Assembly (NCBI RefSeq): GCF_001590865.1
Contig: NZ_BBUY01000001.1
Span: 985,352-1,049,351, forward strand
Direction: 5' to 3'
Length of the DNA: 64,000 bases
From: Streptomyces sp. NBRC 110611
Lineage (GTDB): Bacteria > Actinomycetota > Actinomycetes > Streptomycetales > Streptomycetaceae
In this document: positions 51,013 to 59,728 of the stretch, piece by piece
Layout of the letters: each line of letters opens with the position of its first letter
How positions within the stretch are numbered: the first letter of the stretch is position 1
The notes under the pieces: model-generated
Seen by the model: only the letters and a program-made list of their open reading frames with translations
Told to the model about the DNA's origin: nothing
Database searches by the model: none
Position numbers and translations under genes: made by a program

Positions 51013-52644
51013 ATGGACGCCGTAACCCAGGTCCCCGTGCCGGCCAACGAGCCGGTCCACACCTACGCCCCCGGCAGCCCGGAGCGTTCCCGTCTGGAGG
51101 CCAAGCTCAAGGAGCTGGCCGGCAACCCGATCGAACTGCCGATGACCATCGGCGGTGAGCGGCGGATGGGTGGCGGCGAGCGCTTCGACGTCGTGCAGCC
51201 GCACCACCACGCGGCCCGGCTCGGCACGTACGCCAACGCGACCGTCCAGGACGCCCAGGACGCGGTGGACGCCGCGCTGGCCGCCGCCCCGGCCTGGCGG
51301 GCGCTGTCCTTCGACGACCGCGCCGCGATCATCCTGAAGGCCGCCGACCTGCTCTCCGGTCCGTGGCGGGAGACGATGGCCGCCGCGACCATGCTCGGCC
51401 AGTCCAAGACCGCCCAGCAGGCGGAGATCGACACCCCCTGCGAGCTGATCGACTTCTGGCGCTTCAATGTGCACTTCGCGCGCCAGATCCTGGCCGAGCA
51501 GCCCCCGGCGAACTCCCCGGGCGTCTGGAACCGCTCGGACCACCGCCCGCTGGAGGGCTTCGTCTACGCGATCACGCCGTTCAACTTCACCGCGATCGCC
51601 GGCAACCTCCCGACCGCGCCCGCGCTCATGGGCAACGTCGTGGTCTGGAAGCCGTCCCCGACCCAGACCTTCGCCGCGGTGCTGCTGATGCAGCTGCTGG
51701 AGGAGGCCGGGCTGCCCAAGGGCGTGATCAACCTCGTCACCGGTGACGGCAAGGACGTCTCCGAGGTGGCGCTGAACCACCCCGAGCTGGCGGGTATCCA
51801 CTTCACCGGTTCGACCAGGACCTTCCAGTACCTCTGGAAGACGGTCGGCAGCAACATCGAGAAGTACAAGACCTACCCGCGGCTGGTCGGCGAGACCGGC
51901 GGCAAGGACTTCATCGTCGCCCACCCCACGGCCGACCGCGCCGTGCTGAAGACCGCCATGACCCGTGGCGCCTTCGAGTTCCAGGGCCAGAAGTGTTCCG
52001 CGGCCTCCCGCGCCTACGTCCCGGCCTCCCTGTGGAACTCCGGCTTCAAGGAGGAGTTCGCCGCCGAGGTCGAGTCCCTGACCATGGGTGACGTCACCGA
52101 CCTGGCGCACTTCATGGGTGCCGTCATCGACGAGCGCGCCTTCGCCAAGAACAAGGCGGCGATCGACCGGGCCAAGGCCGACCCGACCGTCGAGGTCGTG
52201 GCCGGCGGCAGCTACGACGACAGCGAGGGCTACTTCGTCCGCCCGACGGTCCTGGTCTCCACCGACCCGGAGAACGAGATCTTCAAGGACGAGTACTTCG
52301 GCCCGATCCTGGGTGTGTACGTCTACGACGACGCCGACTACGACGCCATGCTCACCCAGATGGAGTCCGCCTCGGCCTACGGCCTGACCGGCTGCGTCAT
52401 CGCCCAGGACCGTGCGGCCGCCGCCATCACCTGCGAGAAGCTGCGCTTCGCGGCCGGCAACTTCTACATCAACGACAAGCCGACCGGTGCCGTCGTCGGC
52501 CAGCAGCCCTTCGGCGGCGGCCGCGCGTCCGGCACCAACGACAAGGCCGGCGCCAAGCAGAACCTGATGCGCTGGACCTCCACCCGCTCCATCAAGGAGA
52601 CCCTCGTCCCGCCGACCGACTACCGCTACCCGCACATGGGCTGA
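51013..52644 (+). CDS. pruA: 1-pyrroline-5-carboxylate dehydrogenase
   Basis: This 543-residue aldehyde dehydrogenase converts P5C (as glutamate semialdehyde) to glutamate with NAD+, completing proline breakdown. The catalytic Glu is in LVGETGGKDF and the nucleophile is Cys328 in FQGQKCSAASRAY. ITPFNFTAIAGNLPTAPALMGN and the C-terminal FGGGRASGTNDKAG are typical of the RocA/PruA group. A GAAGGAGACGG site precedes ATG 51013. A strong terminator follows. Confidence 0.96.
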   Translation: MDAVTQVPVPANEPVHTYAPGSPERSRLEAKLKELAGNPIELPMTIGGERRMGGGERFDVVQPHHHAARLGTYANATVQDAQDAVDAALAAAPAWRALSFDDRAAIILKAADLLSGPWRETMAAATMLGQSKTAQQAEIDTPCELIDFWRFNVHFARQILAEQPPANSPGVWNRSDHRPLEGFVYAITPFNFTAIAGNLPTAPALMGNVVVWKPSPTQTFAAVLLMQLLEEAGLPKGVINLVTGDGKDVSEVALNHPELAGIHFTGSTRTFQYLWKTVGSNIEKYKTYPRLVGETGGKDFIVAHPTADRAVLKTAMTRGAFEFQGQKCSAASRAYVPASLWNSGFKEEFAAEVESLTMGDVTDLAHFMGAVIDERAFAKNKAAIDRAKADPTVEVVAGGSYDDSEGYFVRPTVLVSTDPENEIFKDEYFGPILGVYVYDDADYDAMLTQMESASAYGLTGCVIAQDRAAAAITCEKLRFAAGNFYINDKPTGAVVGQQPFGGGRASGTNDKAGAKQNLMRWTSTRSIKETLVPPTDYRYPHMG

Positions 52645-52676
52645 CCACCGCGGACGGGCCGACGCCCGCGCGGACG

Positions 52677-52718
52677 ACGACGGCCCGGCGCCCCGCTCTC
52701 GGGGTGCCGGGCCGTCGT
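52677..52718 (+). terminator. P5C dehydrogenase terminator hairpin
   Basis: A 13-bp perfect core stem (ACGACGGCCCGGC / GCCGGGCCGTCGT), extended by CCCC/GGGG with a T mismatch, lies 33 bases after the stop codon. Confidence 0.82.
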
Positions 52719-52976
52719 GCTCGGCAGGCGGAGTCGCCGGACCACGGGTAGCTTCCGTCTCAGATAGTAGGAAGGCCAAGTAATTGTGCAGACATCACGG
52801 CGCGGCTGTCCTAACTTTGTAGGAGCCGAACCCAACGCTCCATCGAGCGAGAGCGGGTGCGGCCCGGTGTACGAGGGCAGGTGACCCCTGCCGTGCCGAG
52901 GCCCCCGCCCCTTCCGGCCACTTCTGATCGACGCTCCCCGGCTGTTCCCGGGGCTCTGGCATTGGAGACGTGAATC
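52719..52976. other. AT-richer leader region before a 43-residue ORF
   Basis: The region 52745-52820 is unusually AT-rich for this genome and has no gene. It includes CAGATAGTAGGAAGG, CCAAGTAATTG and CCTAACTTTGTAGG, the last a small hairpin (CCTA/TAGG). Similar sequence may be a conserved promoter or 5' leader upstream of the small ORF that follows. No function can be stated. Further hairpins are CCCGGCTGTTCCCGGG-like near 52937-52952. Confidence 0.45.
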
Positions 52977-53108
52977 ATGGCCGAGACCGCTGTCCGCAGG
53001 ATCCGTCACTCCGTCCGTACGACCAGCGAAGCGGACCGCAGGAACGCCGCGGCGGCGCTCCAGCGGGCGCTCGACCGGCGGGACAACGGCGGCTCGACGG
53101 GTCACTAA
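52977..53108 (+). CDS. 43-residue conserved-looking small basic protein
   Basis: The frame runs from ATG 52977 to TAA 53106-53108. The peptide opens with MAETAVRRIRHSVRTTSEA, continues with DRRNAAAALQRALDRRD and ends in NGGSTGH. GGAG lies about 9 bases upstream. The peptide looks like one amphipathic, Arg-rich helix with a Gly/Ser end and has strong third-position GC bias. It is too short for most gene callers. I recall similar small proteins in many Streptomyces, but none with a known role. Its stop lies 2 bases before the long palindrome. Confidence 0.65.
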   Translation: MAETAVRRIRHSVRTTSEADRRNAAAALQRALDRRDNGGSTGH

Positions 53109-53109
53109 T

Positions 53110-53484
53110 CGCTGCGCTTGGCCGGCTTCCCACGTTGTCGTCTGCGGCGCCGTACCTTCCGTTTCGCCGTGGCGCCTGCGGCGGGCGTGGGTTTGTCGGG
53201 TGCGGGTCCGCTCCTCCGGACTGCCGTCCTGCGGAGCGGCCCCTCCCGTGAGGGGGAGGAAAAACGGTGAGTGGGGGTGTACGTCAGTGGTCCACTACCG
53301 GCACATGGGGACTACGTACACCCCCACCGGTCTTCTTCCACCCACCCACGGGAGGGGGCGCACCGCAGGACGGCAGTCCGGAGGAGCGCACCCGTGACGT
53401 ACAGCCCCGCGCAGCGGAATCCAGTCCGCCGCCAGGCGCCACGGCGGGAAAGTCAACAACGTGGGAGGGCAGCCAAGCGCAGCG
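53110..53484. repeat. 375-base imperfect palindrome between the small ORF and leuB
   Basis: Arms of about 175 bases are inverted copies around a centre near 53298. Exact matches include CGCTGCGCTTGGC at the left end and its complement at the right end (to 53484), CCCACGTTGT, CGCCGTGGCGCCTG, a 25-bp block (53210-53234 with 53363-53387) and a 14-bp block flanking a 29-base loop (53271-53284 with 53314-53327). Between them, gaps and substitutions are scattered. No target-site duplication or transposase is visible. It could be a MITE-like element, or code for a long hairpin RNA. It lies 28 bases before the leuB promoter. Confidence 0.85.
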
Positions 53485-53511
53485 GACCGCAGTCCGCATC
53501 GTGGACGTTAC

Positions 53512-53540
53512 GTGTCAAGCAGTGGGACGCGGAGTAGGGT
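53512..53540 (+). promoter_or_regulatory. Putative leuB promoter (leaderless)
   Basis: GTGTCA (53512-53517), a 17-base spacer and TAGGGT (53535-53540) form a reasonable -35/-10 pair. ATG 53548 follows 7 bases later and no ribosome site is present, consistent with a leaderless transcript. Confidence 0.6.
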
Positions 53541-53547
53541 CCCAGAC

Positions 53548-54585
53548 ATGTCTCGCATTCGCCTCGCAGTGATCCCCGGTGACGGCATCGGCCAGGAGGT
53601 CGTCGCCCAGGGGCTGAAGGTCCTGGCCGCGGTCCTTCCGCAGGACGTGAAGCTGGAATCCAAGGAGTACGACCTCGGTGCCAGGCGGTGGCACGCGACC
53701 GGTGAGACTCTTCCGGATGCCGAGCTGGAGTCGCTCCGGCAGCATGATGCGATCCTGCTGGGCGCGATCGGTGACCCGTCCGTGCCGTCGGGGGTGCTGG
53801 AGCGCGGGCTGTTGCTCAAGCTGCGTTTCGCCTTCGATCACTTCGTCAATCTGCGTCCGTCGAAGCTGTTGCCGAATACGGCCACTCCGCTGGCCGGGCG
53901 GCCGGAGATCGACTTCGTGGTGGTGCGGGAGGGTACCGAGGGGCCGTATACGGGCAATGGCGGCTCGCTGCGTACCGGTACCGCCGCCGAGGTCGCCACC
54001 GAGGTCAGTGTGAACACCGCCTACGGCGTCGAGCGGGTGATCCGGGACGCCTACGAGCGGGCCAACGGCCGTCCGCGCAAGAAGCTGACGCTGGTGCACA
54101 AGAACAACGTCCTGGTCTACGCGGGGCATCTGTGGAAGAACATCTTCGACAGGGTCGGCGCGGAGTACCCGGAGGTCACCACGGACTATCTGCATGTCGA
54201 TGCGGCGACCATCTTCTTCGTCACCCAGCCCGAGCGGTTCGATGTGATCGTCACCGACAACCTCTTCGGCGACATCCTCACCGACCTCGCCGCGGCCGTC
54301 ACCGGCGGTATCGGCCTGGCGGCTTCCGGCAACATCAACCCGACCGGACAGTTCCCGTCGATGTTCGAGCCGGTGCACGGCTCCGCCCCCGACATCGCCG
54401 GCACCGGCAAGGCCGACCCCACGGCCACGGTCCTGTCCGTCGCCCTGCTCCTGCGCCACCTCGGCTACGAGCCGCAGGCGGTACGTATCGAGGAGGCCGT
54501 CGCGGCGGACCTGGCGGGCAGGGACGGCACCGCCCGCACCACGGACGAGATCGGCGACGCGCTCGCCGCACGGGCGGCGGGCTGA
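53548..54585 (+). CDS. leuB: 3-isopropylmalate dehydrogenase
   Basis: This 345-residue enzyme oxidises and decarboxylates 3-isopropylmalate in leucine synthesis. It has [37 protein letters not shown] (substrate loop), [22 protein letters not shown], the metal-binding Asp cluster in [15 protein letters not shown] and [19 protein letters not shown] 53548 is in frame and close to the -10 box. A terminator-like stem follows at 54620-54654. Confidence 0.96.
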   Translation: MSRIRLAVIPGDGIGQEVVAQGLKVLAAVLPQDVKLESKEYDLGARRWHATGETLPDAELESLRQHDAILLGAIGDPSVPSGVLERGLLLKLRFAFDHFVNLRPSKLLPNTATPLAGRPEIDFVVVREGTEGPYTGNGGSLRTGTAAEVATEVSVNTAYGVERVIRDAYERANGRPRKKLTLVHKNNVLVYAGHLWKNIFDRVGAEYPEVTTDYLHVDAATIFFVTQPERFDVIVTDNLFGDILTDLAAAVTGGIGLAASGNINPTGQFPSMFEPVHGSAPDIAGTGKADPTATVLSVALLLRHLGYEPQAVRIEEAVAADLAGRDGTARTTDEIGDALAARAAG

Positions 54586-54619
54586 GGCCCGCGGCGGCGA
54601 ACCAGCAGTTCACGGACGG

Positions 54620-54654
54620 CGCCGGGCCGGGACTCCTCGTCCTTGCCCGGCGCT
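54620..54654 (+). terminator. leuB terminator-like hairpin
   Basis: GCGCCGGGC (54620-54628) pairs with GCCCGGCGC (54646-54654) across a 17-base loop, 34 bases after the leuB stop. No T tract follows. Confidence 0.55.
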
Positions 54655-54868
54655 GTCGCGTGGCGCGGCCGGATGCGACCATCGGAGCCGGACCGCGCAG
54701 ACCGGTTCCAGCGGCGCACACCCACGAGCGATAATCGGACGTGGCATCGCCGTCGGTGAGGAAACTCGGACGTCCCAGTAACGACCGGTACGTTCAAGAG
54801 CCCTGGTGAGCGCGGCCGGCTGGGAGGTACCCCCAGGTATCGGAACACGCAGTGAAGGACACGCATAT

Positions 54869-55957
54869 ATGACGACGCCCACGATCGAGCTCAAGCCCTC
54901 CCCGCACCCGCTCTCCGACGCGGAGCGGGAGCGGATCCTGGCGGCTCCCGGCTTCGGCCGCCACTTCACCGACCACATGGTGACGATCAAGTGGACCCAG
55001 GGCCGCGGCTGGCACGACGGACAGCTCGTGCCCTACGGGCCGCTCTCCCTCGACCCGGCGACCAACGTCCTGCACTACGCCCAGGAGATCTTCGAGGGCC
55101 TCAAGGCCTACCGCCGGCCCGACGGCTCCGTCGCCACCTTCCGCCCCGACGCCAACGCCCGCCGCTTCCAGGCCTCCGCCCGCCGGCTGGCCATGCCGGA
55201 GCTGCCGGTCGAGACCTTCATCGAGGCGTGCGACGCACTCGTCCGGCAGGACAAGGACTGGGTGCCCGCGCACGGCGGTGAGGAGTCGCTCTACCTGCGC
55301 CCCTTCATGATCGCGACCGAGGTCGGCCTGGGCGTGAAGCCCGCCAACGAGTACCTCTTCGTGGTCATCGCCTCGCCCGCCGGCGCGTACTTCCCCGGCG
55401 GCGTCAAGCCGGTCTCCATCTGGATCTCCGAGGACCGGGTCCGCGCCGTCCCCGGCGGGATGGGCGACGCCAAGACCGGCGGCAACTACGCCGCGTCGCT
55501 GCTCGCCCAGGCCGAGGCCGCCGAGCGGGGCTGTGACCAGGTCGCCTACCTCGACGCCGTGGAGCACAAGTGGGTCGAGGAGCTCGGCGGGATGAACCTG
55601 TACTTCGTGTACGGCGACACCATCGTCACGCCGGCCCTCACCGGTTCGCTGCTCGCCGGCGTCACCCGGGACTCCCTGCTGTCCGTCGCCCGCGACCTGG
55701 GGTACAAGGCGGAGGAGGGCCGGGTCTCCCTCGACCAGTGGCGGGCCGACACCGAGAACGGCACCCTCACCGAGGTCTTCGCCTGCGGTACCGCCGCGGT
55801 GATCACCCCGGTCGGCACGGTGAAGACCGCGGGCGGCGAGTGGACCCAGTCCGACGGCGAACCCGGCACGGTCACGGTGAAGCTGCGCGAGGCGCTCCTC
55901 GACATCCAGCGGGGCGTCGCCGCGGACACCCACGGCTGGATGCACCCGCTGGGCTGA
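54869..55957 (+). CDS. ilvE: Branched-chain amino-acid aminotransferase
   Basis: This 362-residue fold-type IV PLP enzyme makes and breaks leucine, isoleucine and valine. The PLP lysine is Lys202 in [20 protein letters not shown]. Other landmarks are [38 protein letters not shown] and the cofactor-phosphate segment [20 protein letters not shown] lies about 10 bases upstream of ATG 54869. Its position near leuB and cimA fits branched-chain metabolism. Confidence 0.96.
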   Translation: MTTPTIELKPSPHPLSDAERERILAAPGFGRHFTDHMVTIKWTQGRGWHDGQLVPYGPLSLDPATNVLHYAQEIFEGLKAYRRPDGSVATFRPDANARRFQASARRLAMPELPVETFIEACDALVRQDKDWVPAHGGEESLYLRPFMIATEVGLGVKPANEYLFVVIASPAGAYFPGGVKPVSIWISEDRVRAVPGGMGDAKTGGNYAASLLAQAEAAERGCDQVAYLDAVEHKWVEELGGMNLYFVYGDTIVTPALTGSLLAGVTRDSLLSVARDLGYKAEEGRVSLDQWRADTENGTLTEVFACGTAAVITPVGTVKTAGGEWTQSDGEPGTVTVKLREALLDIQRGVAADTHGWMHPLG

Positions 55958-56138
55958 CCCGCCCCGGGCACTCTCCCGCTGATGACGATGGCCGCCCCGG
56001 CCGCGGACCGGAGGCGGCCGTCGTCATGAGCGGACGGCGCCCGGCACCGTCCGTACGACCGCAACGCACGAAAGTACGCGCGATCGTTGTCGTCCCGGCT
56101 CTTGCCGGTCACCCGCCGGTCCGCGACCGTGATCGGCT

Positions 56139-57467
56139 ATGGGACGAGAGCACTGGAAGAAGATCTGGGTCGGTTCGGCCGGCAACATGGTCGAGTGGTT
56201 CGACTGGTTCGTCTACGCCAGTTTCGCGGTCTACTTCGCGGACTCCTTCTTCCCCGAGGGGAACGAGACCGCGAAGCTCATGAACACCATGGGGATCTTC
56301 GCCGTCGGGTTCTTCCTGCGCCCGGTCGGCGGCTGGCTGCTCGGCCGGGTCGGCGACCGCCGGGGCCGCAAGGCTGCCCTCACCCTGACCGTCACCCTGA
56401 TGTCCGCCTCGGCGGTCCTGATCGCGATCGCCCCCACCTACGACGTCGCCGGCTACGGCGGTGTCGCCGTACTGCTCCTCGCCCGGATGCTGCAAGGGCT
56501 CTCGGTCGGCGGCGAGTACGCGGCCAGCGCCACCTACCTCACCGAGGCGTCCGCTCCCGGGCGGCGCGGCTTCGCCTCCAGCTTCCAGTACGTGTCGATG
56601 ACGGCGGGGCAGCTGCTCGGCCTCGGCCTGCAGATCGTGCTCCAGCGCACGCTCTCCGAGGACACGCTGCACAGCTGGGCCTGGCGGATCCCGTTCATCG
56701 TCGGTGCGCTGGGCGCCGGGGTCGTCTTCTACCTGCGCCGCAACATGCTGGAGACCGAGGTGTACGCGGAGGACGACGGCGCCCGGGCCGACCCCGGCCG
56801 CGGCACGCTCAAGGCGCTGTGGGCCCACAAGCGCGAGGCGTTCCTGGTCGTCGCGCTCACCATGGGCGGCACCGTCGCGTACTACACGTACACGACCTAC
56901 CTCACCAAGTACCTCTCGGGCAGCGTGGGGATGGACAAGCCGACCGCCTCCCTGGTCAGCTTCTGCGCCCTCTTCCTCTTCATGTGCCTCCAGCCGCTGG
57001 CCGGCCGGCTCTCGGACCGGATCGGCCGCCGCCCGCTCCTGATCACCTTCGCGATCGGCTCGACCTTCCTGACCGTGCCGATCATGACGCTGCTGAAGCA
57101 CGCCGGGTCCTTCTGGCCGGCCCTCGGCCTCTCCCTCCTCGCGCTGCTCGTCATCACCGGCTACACCTCGATCAACGCCTGTGTGAAGGCCGAACTGTTC
57201 CCCACCGGCATCCGCGCGCTCGGCGTCGCCCTGCCGTACGCCCTCGCCAACGCGATGTTCGGCGGTACCGCGGAGTACGTCGCCCTGTGGTTCAAGAACA
57301 GCGGTGCCGAGTCCGGCTACTACTGGTACGTCGCCGGCTGCGCCGCGGTCTCCCTGATCGTCTACCTCACCATGCGGGAGACCCGCACCATCGACCTGCA
57401 CCGGGTCGGCACGGGGGAGCGCCCGGACGCCGTCCCCGCACCGGGCCGGGAGCCGGTCGCCGACTGA
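56139..57467 (+). CDS. MHS-family MFS transporter (alpha-ketoglutarate/citrate permease type)
   Basis: This 442-residue, 12-helix transporter belongs to the metabolite:proton symporter group. The signature NMVEWFDWFVYASFAVYFADSFFP opens helix 1, and FLRPVGGWLLGRVGDRRGRKAAL is the loop 2-3 motif. LLARMLQGLSVGGEYAASATYL and LSDRIGRRPLLI follow. Dicarboxylates, citrate or proline-betaine-like solutes are typical substrates; the actual one is not known. ATG 56139 is the clear start. It lies between ilvE and cimA. Confidence 0.9.
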   Translation: MGREHWKKIWVGSAGNMVEWFDWFVYASFAVYFADSFFPEGNETAKLMNTMGIFAVGFFLRPVGGWLLGRVGDRRGRKAALTLTVTLMSASAVLIAIAPTYDVAGYGGVAVLLLARMLQGLSVGGEYAASATYLTEASAPGRRGFASSFQYVSMTAGQLLGLGLQIVLQRTLSEDTLHSWAWRIPFIVGALGAGVVFYLRRNMLETEVYAEDDGARADPGRGTLKALWAHKREAFLVVALTMGGTVAYYTYTTYLTKYLSGSVGMDKPTASLVSFCALFLFMCLQPLAGRLSDRIGRRPLLITFAIGSTFLTVPIMTLLKHAGSFWPALGLSLLALLVITGYTSINACVKAELFPTGIRALGVALPYALANAMFGGTAEYVALWFKNSGAESGYYWYVAGCAAVSLIVYLTMRETRTIDLHRVGTGERPDAVPAPGREPVAD

Positions 57468-57542
57468 ACGCCGCCGTCGGGCCGTCCGGCGGACGGCCCG
57501 ACCGCATGGTGAGATCGTTGCGTACGACATCCAAGGGTGTGG

Positions 57543-57689
57543 CAGACTTCGGCCCGTGCCCTCGTCCGCCATGACTATTGGCAGCAGGCGCGCCGGTCCG
57601 CAGTGACCGCCCCGTACGAACCGAGTACGGCGTGGCCACCGTCGTCCCAGACCCGCGCGCAGACCTCTCGCACCCGCGAGAGGTTTTTT
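57543..57689 (+). promoter_or_regulatory. Possible attenuator upstream of cimA
   Basis: CCTCTCGC (57664-57671) pairs perfectly with GCGAGAGG (57676-57683) and is followed by six T (57684-57689), a canonical intrinsic terminator about 105 bases before cimA. Upstream is a possible promoter (TTGCGT, then CAGACT at 57543). A short ORF from GTG 57556 or ATG 57571 reads MTIGSRRAGPQ with adjacent Thr-Ile codons. It could be a leader peptide sensing isoleucine or charged tRNA, but one Ile codon is weak evidence. The terminator is firm; the leader is speculative. The rest of 57468-57793 holds no gene. Confidence 0.55.
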
Positions 57690-57793
57690 CGTTCCCGGCC
57701 CACACTCCGCCGGAAGCGGAGCGCGAGGGAGCATGGAGGGACGGTGGAACCGGTTTTCCGGCAGACCGAAATCCCGACAGGAGCCAGACCAGC

Positions 57794-59431
57794 ATGACGG
57801 CCGCACCTCATCCCGACCCCTCCGACGCCCGTCTCTCCGGCGCGGTGCCCGACGGCTTCCACGTCTTCGACACCACCCTCCGCGACGGCGCGCAGCGCGA
57901 AGGCATCAACCTCACCGTCGCCGACAAGCTGACCATCGCCCGGCACCTCGACGACTTCGGAGTGGGCTTCATCGAGGGCGGCTGGCCCGGTGCCAACCCG
58001 CGGGACACCGAGTTCTTCCAGCGCGCCCGCGAGGAGATCGACTTCCGGCACGCCCAGCTGGTCGCGTTCGGCGCCACCCGCAAGGCCGGCGTCCGCGTCG
58101 AGGACGACCCCCAGGTCGCCGCCCTCCTGGACTCCGGGGCCCCGGTCATCACCCTGGTCGCCAAGTCCCACACCGGCCATGTGCAGCTGGCGCTGCGCAC
58201 CACCCCCGACGAGAACCTCGCGATGATCGCGGACACCATCGCCCACCTCCGCGACCGGGGCCGCCGGGTCTTCCTCGACTGCGAGCACTTCTTCGACGGC
58301 TACGCCCTCGATCCGGACTACGCCGAACAGGTCGTCCGCACCGCCGCCGAGGCCGGCGCGGACGTGGTCATCCTCTGCGACACCAACGGCGGGATGCTCC
58401 CCGCCCAGATCACCGCCGTCGTCCGGACCGTCCTCGCGGACACCGGCGCGCGGCTGGGCATCCACGCCCAGGACGACACCGGCTGCGCCGTCGCCAACAC
58501 CCTCGCCGCCGTGGACGGCGGCGCCACCCACGTCCAGTGCACCGCCAACGGCTACGGCGAGCGGGTCGGCAACGCCAACCTCTTCCCGGTCGTCGCCGCC
58601 CTGGAGCTCAAGTACGGGCGTCCGGTGCTGCCCGAGGGCAAGCTCGCCGAGACCACCCGGATCTCGCACGCCATCGCCGAGGTCGTCAACCTCACCCCCT
58701 CCACCCACGAGCCCTACGTGGGCGTCTCCGCCTTCGCGCACAAGGCCGGCCTGCACGCCTCCGCGATCAAGGTCGACCCGGACCTCTACCAGCACATCGA
58801 CCCGGCGCTGGTCGGCAACACCATGCGGATGCTGGTCTCCGACATGGCCGGCCGGGCCTCCATCGAGCTCAAGGGCAAGGAGCTGGGCTTCGATCTGAGC
58901 GGCGACCGCGCACTGGTCGGCCGGGTCGTCGACCGCGTCAAGGAACGCGAACTCGCGGGCTACACCTACGAAGCCGCCGACGCCTCCTTCGAACTCCTGC
59001 TGCGCGAGGAGGTCCGGGGCGAACCGCTGCGCTACTTCACCGTCGAGTCCTGGCGGGCGATCGCCGAGGACCGCCCCGACGGCACCCACGCCAACGAGGC
59101 GACGGTGAAGCTGTGGGCGAAGGGCGAACGGATCGTCAGCACCGCCGAGGGCAACGGCCCGGTCAACGCCCTGGACCGGGCGCTGCGCAGCGCTCTGGAG
59201 CGGATCTACCCCCAGCTGGCCACCATGGAACTGGTCGACTACAAGGTCCGCATCCTGGAAGGCGCCCTGGGCACCGGCTCGATCACCCGCGTCCTGGTCT
59301 CCACCAGCGACGGCCGCAGCGAATGGTCCACGGTCGGCGTCGCGGAGAACGTCATCGCGGCGAGCTGGCAGGCGCTGGACGACGCCTACGCGTATGGCCT
59401 CCTGCGGGCCGGGGTGGCCCCTCAAGGGTGA
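57794..59431 (+). CDS. cimA: (R)-citramalate synthase
   Basis: This 545-residue HMGL-like enzyme condenses acetyl-CoA with pyruvate, giving 2-oxobutanoate for isoleucine without threonine. FDTTLRDGAQREGINLT is the metal and catalytic motif. FIEGGWPGANP, FLDCEHFFDGYALDP and HAQDDTGCAVANTLAAVDGGATHVQCTANGYGERVGNANL fill the barrel. The C-terminal LeuA-type regulatory domain shows ATVKLWAKGERIVSTAEGNGPVNALDRAL. The length and CEHFFDGY segment favour citramalate synthase over 2-isopropylmalate synthase. ATG 57794 was chosen by the family N-terminus. Confidence 0.9.
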   Translation: MTAAPHPDPSDARLSGAVPDGFHVFDTTLRDGAQREGINLTVADKLTIARHLDDFGVGFIEGGWPGANPRDTEFFQRAREEIDFRHAQLVAFGATRKAGVRVEDDPQVAALLDSGAPVITLVAKSHTGHVQLALRTTPDENLAMIADTIAHLRDRGRRVFLDCEHFFDGYALDPDYAEQVVRTAAEAGADVVILCDTNGGMLPAQITAVVRTVLADTGARLGIHAQDDTGCAVANTLAAVDGGATHVQCTANGYGERVGNANLFPVVAALELKYGRPVLPEGKLAETTRISHAIAEVVNLTPSTHEPYVGVSAFAHKAGLHASAIKVDPDLYQHIDPALVGNTMRMLVSDMAGRASIELKGKELGFDLSGDRALVGRVVDRVKERELAGYTYEAADASFELLLREEVRGEPLRYFTVESWRAIAEDRPDGTHANEATVKLWAKGERIVSTAEGNGPVNALDRALRSALERIYPQLATMELVDYKVRILEGALGTGSITRVLVSTSDGRSEWSTVGVAENVIAASWQALDDAYAYGLLRAGVAPQG

Positions 59432-59555
59432 CGCGCCCGGGGGCTTCGTCCCGGTCCGCCGGATGGCCGGGGCGGGCCCCCTTCTGCCGCAATGGCGCCT
59501 GGCCACGACGGTGCGGGTCCGGCAGCATGGGCGGCGGCAGGAGCGACGGAATCAC

Positions 59556-59728
59556 CACCATCCACGGGCGGAGCCGGACCGCGGGACGCCGGTCCGGAGG
59601 GCCGGCCCCGTGACGTACAGCCCCGCGCAGCGGCACCAGCCCGCCGCGTGGGGGTACCGCCCACGCCCTTGAGGCAGTGGGGGAGACGCGGCGGGAAGGC
59701 CGAAGACGTGGGAGGGCAGCCGAGAGCA
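59556..59728. repeat. Diverged half copy of the long palindrome's right arm
   Basis: Bases 59556-59728 align with 53341-53480. Shared blocks include CAGTCCGGAGG-like at 59590, CCGTGACGTACAGCCCCGCG with CAGCGG (59609-59633) and GACGTGGGAGGGCAGCC (59705-59721). The left arm is not recognisable. A 38-base GGGGG-type repeat (59648-59685) is inserted inside this copy between CCGCC and CGGCGGG, where the other copy has only about 11 bases. Confidence 0.75.
59648..59685 (+). repeat. GGGGG-type hairpin repeat nested in the palindrome copy
   Basis: The element begins GTGGGGGTACCGCCCACGC and ends GCAGTGGGGGAG, the same style as those at 37641 and 40691. Its position splits a diverged copy of the longer repeat. 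Confidence 0.6.

Noticed and set aside
53271..53537. Short ORFs inside the palindrome (for example a frame starting with VTYSPAQR)
   Set aside because: They are by-products of the repeat. The same reading appears out of context in the 59.6 kb copy, with no ribosome site.
57735..57793. T-box-like GGTGGAACCGG motif upstream of cimA
   Set aside because: It lies after the terminator instead of before it. No specifier loop or stem I was seen, and the TGGA bulge would not suit an isoleucine tRNA discriminator.
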